Shown here: one piece after another, positions 57,934 to 64,000 of the stretch
How positions within the stretch are numbered: position 1 is the first letter of the stretch
How the letters are laid out: each line of letters begins with the position of its first letter
NCBI GenBank assembly: GCA_928212115.1
Contig: CAKMRJ010001112.1
Span: forward strand, 411,449,110-411,513,109
Length of the DNA: 64,000 bases
Direction of reading: 5' to 3'
From: Lactuca virosa
Taxonomy: Eukaryota > Streptophyta > Magnoliopsida > Asterales > Asteraceae
Translations under genes and position numbers: made by a program
The notes under the pieces: generated by a model
Told to the model about the DNA's origin: nothing
What the model saw: the letters and a program-made list of their open reading frames with translations, nothing else
The model's database searches: none

Positions 57934-58342
57934 TCAGAGTTAGAGTTTTAGGTCGGCGATATGGTGCTACTAACGGTCTCACACTAGAAGAGTGTGATAC
58001 ACTTCAGGAAGAGGGGAAAATTGGGTCTCCGATATATTAGACCGTTCCGAGTGATCGTCAGGGAGGGAAGGGTGGCCTACCGGTTGAATTTTCCTCATGA
58101 GCTCAATCCGATCCACAACACCTTCCATGTTTCGCAGTTGTAGAAGTACGTATTAGATGATGAGTTTGTGGTCCCTTTGGATGATATTCAGGTCGATGAG
58201 TGCCTGAATTATGTTGAGAGATCAGTAACGATAGTGGAAAGTAAGATGAAGATTATGCGCAATAGGGATATACCTTTGGTAAAGGTTCAGTGGTAACATC
58301 AGAAAGGCTCCGAGTGAACCTGGGAGTCGGAGGCAAATATTC
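57934..58342 (+). pseudogene. Integrase tail and chromodomain of G1
   Basis: Broken frames. VGDMVLLTVS is the GPY/F-type module start and RKRGKLGLRYIRPFRVI follows it (usual form RKRGKLxPRYIGPFRV). Then come NPIHNTFHVSQL, LDDEFVVPLDDIQVDECLNY and the chromodomain SVTIVESKMKIMRNRDIPLV, KVQW-stop and QKGSE-stop-TWESEA. The last part (REHYPELF in G0) is missing before the polypurine tract. Confidence 0.85.
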
Positions 58343-59202
58343 GAGAGGGGGAGAATTGTAACATCCCAATGATGAGGTATTTTCAATTCCAACCTATTTT
58401 ATGAACAAATATATCATTTTAGTCCCTGAGTATAAGAAAGAGTGTAAAATGGCCCATAGTGGCATTTTGGTGATTTGGGCTATGGGGTAGTACGTTGGGT
58501 GTACGTTGTGTATGCTGAGCGTACTAGGGCGGACCCTAGTATGTTAGGGGTACACCTCGTACGCAGGGCAAACTTGGAGAAACTCCAAACCCTAAATTTT
58601 AGGGTTTGGTCCATATATAAGCACCCTTATAGCCTCATTTATCATTTCCTCTTCAACCCCCATCTGAGAAGAACAATCTCTAGAAAACGATATATGAGAA
58701 TAGTGCTTTTGAGCTCATTTTGTGTGCTTTATGGGTGTTCTTGAAGAAGAAGAAGAAGTTGGTGCAAGGACCTTGAAGCTTGGAAGCAACTTAGATCTAG
58801 GATTCTTCCCTTGCTAGCAACCTCCAGGAGGTAAAAAGTTTAAAACTTTATCACTCTAACTTGTAGATGTAGTCATTTCTTCATTTAGGGCATTTTTGGT
58901 CCCAAATATGGTGATTCTTGAGCAAGGCATGCTTTTAACCCAATAATTCGTCCTTTCGGACCTTATGAGGGGTCTTGAGTCATAAAAAATGTGGTCTTAA
59001 TGGTTAGTTTTCCTCCATGCATGCTCTAAAAGGTCTTAAGGCATTAAGAAGTTGGGATTTTGTGCATTAAGCACTTACTGGACATGAAAAGTCATAAAGT
59101 TGGAAACTTTATGATTCTTAGTGGTATTTTGGTATTGGATCTGAAAGTTGGACGTGAGAGCTTAATGCATTAAGCTCTTGTTGATGATTTGAGAAGTCTG
59201 AG

Positions 59203-59310
59203 CGTACGCCTTGCGTAACCTGGAGTATGCAGCACATACGTGGCCAACCACCTCGGCTGTGGTCAAAGCTCAAGTACGCCCTGCGTACCTCCAGAGTATG
59301 CCCCGTATAC
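59203..59310. repeat. GTACGC-N3-GCGTAC palindromes in LTR2
   Basis: GTACGCCTTGCGTAA at 59205, GTATGC-AGC-ACATAC at 59225-59239, GTACGC-CCT-GCGTAC at 59274-59288 and GTATGC-CCC-GTATAC at 59296-59310. Starts are 20, 49 and 22 bp apart. The fourth copy is absent from LTR1. Confidence 0.92.
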
Positions 59311-59720
59311 GAGCCCTAATTTTACTCGGTTGGGTTGACTCAGTAGACTTGTTGATTTTGACCAGTTTTGACCAAGGGTATTTTAGGGGAAATGTTATTC
59401 ATTTAGAATAGGAAATGTTTTGACATTTAGGATTTGGGTTGAGCTGGTTGTCGGAGCTGGGAGTTATTCAGGCTGCATTCAGACTGTGAGGTAATTTTCC
59501 TCACTGTTCTTGTGGGCCGAAGGCACCAATGCCGACCCCTTGGGTTATGTATCTGGTATTTTGGATGTTGCTATATAGTAGTAATCTGTAGATCTGTCTG
59601 ATAGTCCGTTAACTAGTTATATGATTATCTGTTGTTGGATATATGTTATTTGTTATGTGTATGTTGACATGGTATTGTGGGGTTGAGACCGTATTGCTTT
59701 GTGTTGTAAGTCAATAGAGC

Positions 59721-59838
59721 GGGGCATTCCAACTGAAAAGTTGTGGGACGGGGCATCCAAGCTGAAGGTTATGGGCCGGGGCATTCCATCCGTAAGGTTG
59801 TGGGTCAGGGGTAATCCAACCAGGAGGCTGTGGACCCG
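59721..59838. repeat. CAACC-loop-GGTTG minisatellite, four units, LTR2
   Basis: Units start at about 59721, 59750, 59779 and 59809. The first has CAACT-GAAA-AGTTG, a compensated version of CAACC-GTAA-GGTTG. Confidence 0.88.
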
Positions 59839-60106
59839 TTATCTGTTTGATTATATGTTTGTGTGGTGGTACTTTGGGGGAACTCACTAAGCTTTAGCTT
59901 ACAATTTTAGTTACGATTTCAAGTAATTCTGAGGATCGTGGGAAGGTGAAGGCGTGATCGTACACAACTTCCTGTTTTGTGATTGGATCTTTGGGAAAAA
60001 CTTTGATTTGAAATAATACCTTGAAAACAATGACTGGTTTGTAAACAATGTTGGTGAATGGTTGATTTTTGAAAATTATAAATTTTTTGTGATTTTGAGT
60101 TTTACA

Positions 60107-60862
60107 GCGGGCTTGTGTTATTGATTTTGGTGGGAGTTGGGATTCCTACCTACCTCTTGCAGAGTTTTCCTACAACAACAGCTATCACTCCAACATTGGT
60201 GCACCACCCTTTGAGCTTCTGTATGGTCGGAGATGTCGTACCCCAGTTTGTTGGGGGGAGGTTGGTCACAGAGTCATGGGAAGGACTGAGGTAGTCCTCC
60301 AAACCATGGAGCTTATCTAACAGATCAGGCAGAGATTGAAGACGGCTCAGAGTCGGAAAAAGAGCTATACCGATCGACATTAATCAGAGTTGGTGTTCCA
60401 GGTCGGCGATATGGTAATACTGAAGGTCTCACCCTAGAAGGGTGTGATACGCTTTAGGAAGAGGGGAAAATTGTGTCCCCAGTATATTGGATAGCTCCAT
60501 GTGATCGTTAGGGTAGGCAGGGTGGCCTACCGGTTCAATTTGCCGAGTGAGCTCGGTCAGATCCACAACACTTTCCATGTTTCGCAGTTATGGAAGTGTG
60601 CGTTAGACGATGAGGTAGTGGTTCCTTTGGATGATATCCACGTCAATAATCGCCTGAATTAAATAGAGAGGCCGGTAGCGATAATTGAGAGAAAGATGAA
60701 GGTCCTACGCAACAAGGAGATACCTTTGGTAAAGGTTTAATGGCAGCATCGGAAAGGCTCCGAGTGGACCTGGGATCCGGAGGTAGAGATTTGGGAGCAT
60801 TATCCTGAGTTATTCATAGCAACAGACTTTAAGGATGAAGTCTAGTTCAAGTGACGGAAAAT
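60107..60862 (+). pseudogene. Third chromovirus interior fragment G2 (integrase end and chromodomain)
   Basis: Collinear with 57660-58356 of G1: FGGSWDSYLPLAEFSYNNSY, then GAPPFELLYGRRCRTPVCWG, the GPY/F module, and GSEWTWDPEVEIWEHYPELF. A stop replaces Q in KV-stop-WQHRKGSE. Everything from the primer-binding site to mid-integrase is missing. The join to LTR2 is at a TTAC(A/G)G microhomology, which suggests end-joining or illegitimate recombination. Confidence 0.88.
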
Positions 60863-60968
60863 TGTAACATCCCGGTGTTGAGGTAATTTCAATTTTTACC
60901 CTATGTATGAATAAATATTGCATTTTAGTCCTTGAGTATAAGAAAGAGTGCAACATGGCCCATAATGG
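60863..60968 (+). mobile_element. Truncated LTR3 of the chromovirus array
   Basis: TGTAACATCCCGG plus about 95 bp matching the LTR1 and LTR2 starts through 'CATGGCCCATAATGG', then an abrupt change of sequence at 60969. Confidence 0.85.
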
Positions 60969-62045
60969 TCATGCGTAAATAATTATGCACTAGTTTAACC
61001 TACTAATGTAACTAATTATTACTTCCTAAGGCAGTGTACCTTGTTGAAAATAGAAAAAATCACAAATAGTCGGGTATCGAACACAGGGAACGAAATGATT
61101 AGCTAATTTTATCTACTAATTACCTAAATTACTATTTAAATAAGGAAAGAGGGTTTCTCTAGTTTTTCAATACTAGAAACTTAATTACCCAAACTAAACT
61201 AACTATCAACTAATGGCACATAAACTAAAACTAAAAGCAAGAAACACAAAAGATGATTCTAACCAAGGTAATTGAGAGACTTTCGTTTAGCATCGATATG
61301 CTATTATGGTTGATTTACGGAAGTGCAATGGATTAATGCTTCATTGGTTGCTGATTCCTAAGATAACTAGGTTAATGTTCACTAACCTAATCCTTTAGCA
61401 CTTAAGTTCATTCATACGGTGATCAGGCGGATAAACTAACAAATTTACTAGTGTTCGGTTCAAGGTAAATTAGACTTATAATGAATTAATTAATTAGGTT
61501 TATTAAATCAATTCAATATATGAATGGTCGTCATATATTAGCTCCTACAATTACTTACCCACTTTTCTATTTAACCCTAGGTTTTGGTAAAAACACTAGT
61601 CCTATAATTTTGCAATTCAAAAAGGTCATAAGATTCAAGTTCAATCAAGAGTGATGGTCATGCAAACTTAATTAAACTCAACAATAAACAGAAAAGTAGT
61701 TCTCATAAGCATAGAAAGGTTCTTTAATAAGCTAAAGTAACAAATAACCAACTATTCATAATCCAAACCATAAATAAAACCATAAAAAGTCAAGCAATCT
61801 AATCTAAACGAAAGCCATAGGTTTTTAGCCCATCATTTCAGCAGTAAACACATAAAAACGAAGTTCAACTTAATATTCATGATTAAACACAAGAAGAAAA
61901 ACATAATAGTAAGTTGTTTTGCCTCAAATCTCTCATATCCAAGCTACAATCGATCTTCTGCAAATCGAAGCTTCAAGTGTGTTCGTGGCCTTCAAAAGGT
62001 GACAATAGCTCTTGCAAAAGTTGGGTTTTCGGAGGATTATGTATT

Positions 62046-62054
62046 CTATTTATA
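62046..62054 (-). promoter_or_regulatory. TATA box candidate beside CCACGTCGTGG pairs
   Basis: Minus strand TATAAATAG. The first palindrome pair starts 21 bp upstream in minus sense (62075-62104) and a second pair lies at 62164-62193. Confidence 0.45.
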
Positions 62055-62074
62055 GTTTTCTGGAAGTCGGTCCA

Positions 62075-62193
62075 CCACGTCGTGGCACGTCCACCACGAG
62101 GTGGTCTTCTACTTTATAACGTAATACGCAAGTCTTCGAGGTTCGACGAGAAACTTCAAAACACCACGTCATGGTAATGTCACCACATCGTGG
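62075..62193. repeat. CCACGTCGTGG palindrome pairs, first cluster
   Basis: CCACGTCGTGG 62075-62085, CCACGAGGTGG 62094-62104, CCACGTCATGG 62164-62174 and CCACATCGTGG 62183-62193. Each pair is spaced 19 bp start to start. Confidence 0.92.
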
Positions 62194-63519
62194 GAATGAG
62201 CATTTTCTTCATTTTTGCCTTGATCCAAGTTCCTAGCTTCCAGCTTCCTTTTTGCTCCGAGCATGTCTTTTACCACTACAACACAACATACAATAGATTA
62301 AGTATCTTTTGGTCTATAAATGGCATAAAATATATGTATAGATATGCACATATCAAAATACCACACACTTATTCTTTGCTTTCCCGCGAGCAAACTGATT
62401 TTTATCTTACCAATATTTCACAAAACAACCCATTTAAAACCCAACCATTATCCCAAGACCGCAATGCATGTATTTTTGTCTATGATTCCTAAAAACTTGT
62501 CGTTCCAAAATACTCACAATCCTTATGAACCTTCACCCCTTAGCTTATACGACATTCATTTTTTGCAACCCTCTGAATCCATCCCCAGAAATCTTTCTTA
62601 ACCTCAAAGTATTTTTGGTTAAATAACCAAGCATACATAAATGCTAGAAAGAAATACAACTTTGATACCAGAATGGAGTTCTTTGGAATTAATATCTTCT
62701 TTGATATTTTCTTTTTAATTTCTTTAAATTCACCACCTTCTTGTTTGATATTTGGTATCTTCAACTTTTGATTCTTCAAAATTTTTGATTTTTTGATTTT
62801 CATACTTTGACAGCTCCAAAATTCTTTCAACTTTTTTTTTTGTAATTTCTCTCTTTTTTTTACTAAAATCCTACATGCTTAAGCAATGAGCTTAACTTCA
62901 ACCTTTATTGGTTATAGGTATTAATCTAAGTGCAATGACTACATAAGCTCTCCTGGATAGATTTCAGGTACACGCTCCAAAACTTATTACATCATATAAA
63001 CTACCAGATTATCTTTCATATCTCATGACTTTTCACTAATAATGAGAACCCAAAAATACACTATAGCATGTGTTGGCTTAGGTAAACATTTGGACTCTCA
63101 TCGTATCATCCCACACCATACTAGCAAAAAGTTTTAATTGGCTAGATTTTCCTAAATTAAACTATTATTTCAATTTTATATGAATGCATATTGTAAAAAC
63201 TAGCAATTTTGTGATAATGCTAATTTTCAAAAATCAAATGCTTTTTCCTAATGCAATAAACCCCTTACCCCACACTTATTTTATGCAATGCCCCCATTGC
63301 ATACTATGAAAAACATAAAAGTAAAGATGGAGAAAAAGAAACAGACTCCCCTAGGATAGAAGTTGCAAGGTCAATCATGTTGCTCGTGTGTAGGATCGCT
63401 CGCCAATATGTGGAAATATGGAAGTGGTTGACTGATATGGAACTCGTCGGAAAGGCATGGACATTTTGTACTTCATAAGGTGTAGCAAAAAAAATCGAAA
63501 AGTGGACTTGAAACAATCA

Positions 63520-63619
63520 CCATGTCATGGTAGGGAGACCACATCATGTTAAGCTGGTGACAAATAATGTGTGTATTCTGTAACGACACCACGTCGTGGC
63601 AATTCTGACCATGTAGTGG
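63520..63619. repeat. CCACGTCGTGG palindrome pairs, second cluster
   Basis: CCATGTCATGG 63520-63530, CCACATCATGT 63539-63549, CCACGTCGTGG 63589-63599 and CCATGTAGTGG 63609-63619. Pair spacing is 19 and 20 bp. Most differences from the perfect form are C-to-T or G-to-A, as expected from methylated-CG decay. Confidence 0.9.
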
Positions 63620-64000
63620 TGGATGTAAAATGTGAAAATAAGTGCATTTCATAGAAGATTTCTTCAATAAGTTGGTCCCCAATGATGATATGGACTTCTG
63701 GAAATGTGACACAACAACTTGGGTGATCAAATTAACGCTCTATACATTCAAATTTGCCTCTCTCGCCGCATTGCTAACCCCTCACTTAAATTCATGAAAG
63801 TCTCTCGTGAAAAATACTTCACTCATCAAACTCAAACTTCTGGAAAATCTAGAGACAAAAAACAGTAATAACAAGGAAACAAATAAAACCAAATACTTAA
63901 ATCCTACAATCACCATCATCGTAGAAAATAGAAAATAGAACAAACCAAACACAAACAAATAACAATAAAATTGTCTTAAATCCACTAACTAAAAAGGACA

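Larger units (their letters stand above)
40362..60106 (+). mobile_element. Tekay/Del-like chromovirus G1 with two nested insertions
   Basis: LTR1 40362-42170 and LTR2 58357-60106. The primer-binding site is at 42174-42186 and the polypurine tract at about 58343-58356. Without element C (42909-50460) and the CACTA element (54096-57397) the interior is about 5.3 kb. Order is gag, protease, RT, RNase H, integrase, chromodomain, as in Ty3/gypsy chromoviruses. No own 5-bp duplication is seen, because further interior sequence of the same family lies on both outer sides (G0 and G2): a multimeric array. Confidence 0.9.
58357..60106 (+). mobile_element. LTR2 of the chromovirus array
   Basis: 1750 bp, TGTAACATCCC to GAGTTTTACA. 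TATATAA is at 58614-58620. Upstream GTACG palindromes lie at 58490-58566. GTACGC-N3-GCGTAC-type palindromes start at 59205, 59225, 59274 and 59296. The minisatellite has four units (59721-59838) against six in LTR1. The right edge joins integrase sequence of G2 directly, with no primer-binding site. Confidence 0.9.
60969..64000 (-). mobile_element. Noncoding retroelement-like region, probably an LTR-element end
   Basis: 3 kb with no protein. It begins with text including TCGGGTATCGAACACAGGGA, which I associate with noncoding parts of large plant gypsy elements (Athila/Tat-like), from memory. TATAAATAG on the minus strand (62046-62054) lies next to two pairs of CCACGTCGTGG-type palindromes, which suggests minus orientation. 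Two 'CCACACTTATT' words (62363 and 63270) are also of the kind seen in such elements. Four or more frames of 67-100 codons are low-complexity chance frames. It continues beyond the window. Confidence 0.35.

Noticed and set aside
60150..60380. 76-codon minus-strand frame
   Set aside because: It is antisense to the G2 integrase tail.
60969..64000. Host gene region right of the chromovirus array
   Set aside because: No exon-like frame with recognisable domains. All frames are short, low-complexity and broken by AT-rich text.

Overview
The window looks like repeat-dense intergenic DNA from a large plant genome. I find no host gene. Almost everything recognisable is an LTR retrotransposon (Ty1/copia or Ty3/gypsy), a piece of one, or a DNA transposon inserted into one. 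The high AT content, plant-type copia and chromovirus proteins, tRNA-Met primer-binding sites and En/Spm-type CACTA ends all fit a dicot. The ACTCGTCGAGT and GTACGC-GCGTAC motifs recall lettuce and other Asteraceae repeats; that assignment is from memory and is an inference.

Layout. (1) 1-4489: a heavily decayed plus-strand copia gag-pol relic and its 3' noncoding end. (2) 4490-9255: element A, a truncated minus-strand copia element. (3) 9256-25121: diverged gypsy-type LTR sequence ('host LTR X') broken by two complete insertions. Element D (9853-16294, target duplication GGTGA) has 2.46-kb LTRs around a 1.5-kb interior with no recognisable protein. Element B (17091-24843, duplication ATAAG) is a copia relative of A. 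(4) 25125-27400: element E, a 5'-truncated Ale-like copia fragment. (5) 27401-29931: AT-rich sequence without genes. (6) 29932-37636: element F, an Ivana-like minus-strand copia element with very short LTRs (duplication GTTGA), split inside RNase H by a 2.86-kb solo LTR (30512-33375, duplication ACGAT). (7) 37642-38796: AT-rich, no gene. (8) 38797-60968: a head-to-tail array of Tekay/Del-like chromovirus units in the order interior-LTR-interior-LTR-interior-truncated LTR. Its middle unit is split by copia element C (42909-50460, duplication GTAGA) and by a CACTA transposon (54096-57397) inside the integrase. (9) 60969-64000: noncoding repeat DNA, probably a minus-strand LTR-element end.

How the parts work together. 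A, B and C are one family. They keep a gag frame (open in C, broken in A and B) upstream of a pol that is full of stops, although the LTR pairs of B and C still match closely and their target duplications are present. That suggests a family moved by proteins supplied in trans. D has no visible coding capacity at all.

The most striking signal is not a gene. At least five unrelated element families carry small arrays of 11-16-bp palindromes or hairpins, often with CG at the centre, next to the TATA box or between primer-binding site and gag. Their start-to-start spacing repeatedly falls near 19-22 bp, with some steps near 29-30 bp. In A/B/C a second hairpin series shows compensating changes in its two arms. 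Possible roles are genome-RNA dimerisation or packaging, or paired operator sites; none is demonstrated by sequence alone.
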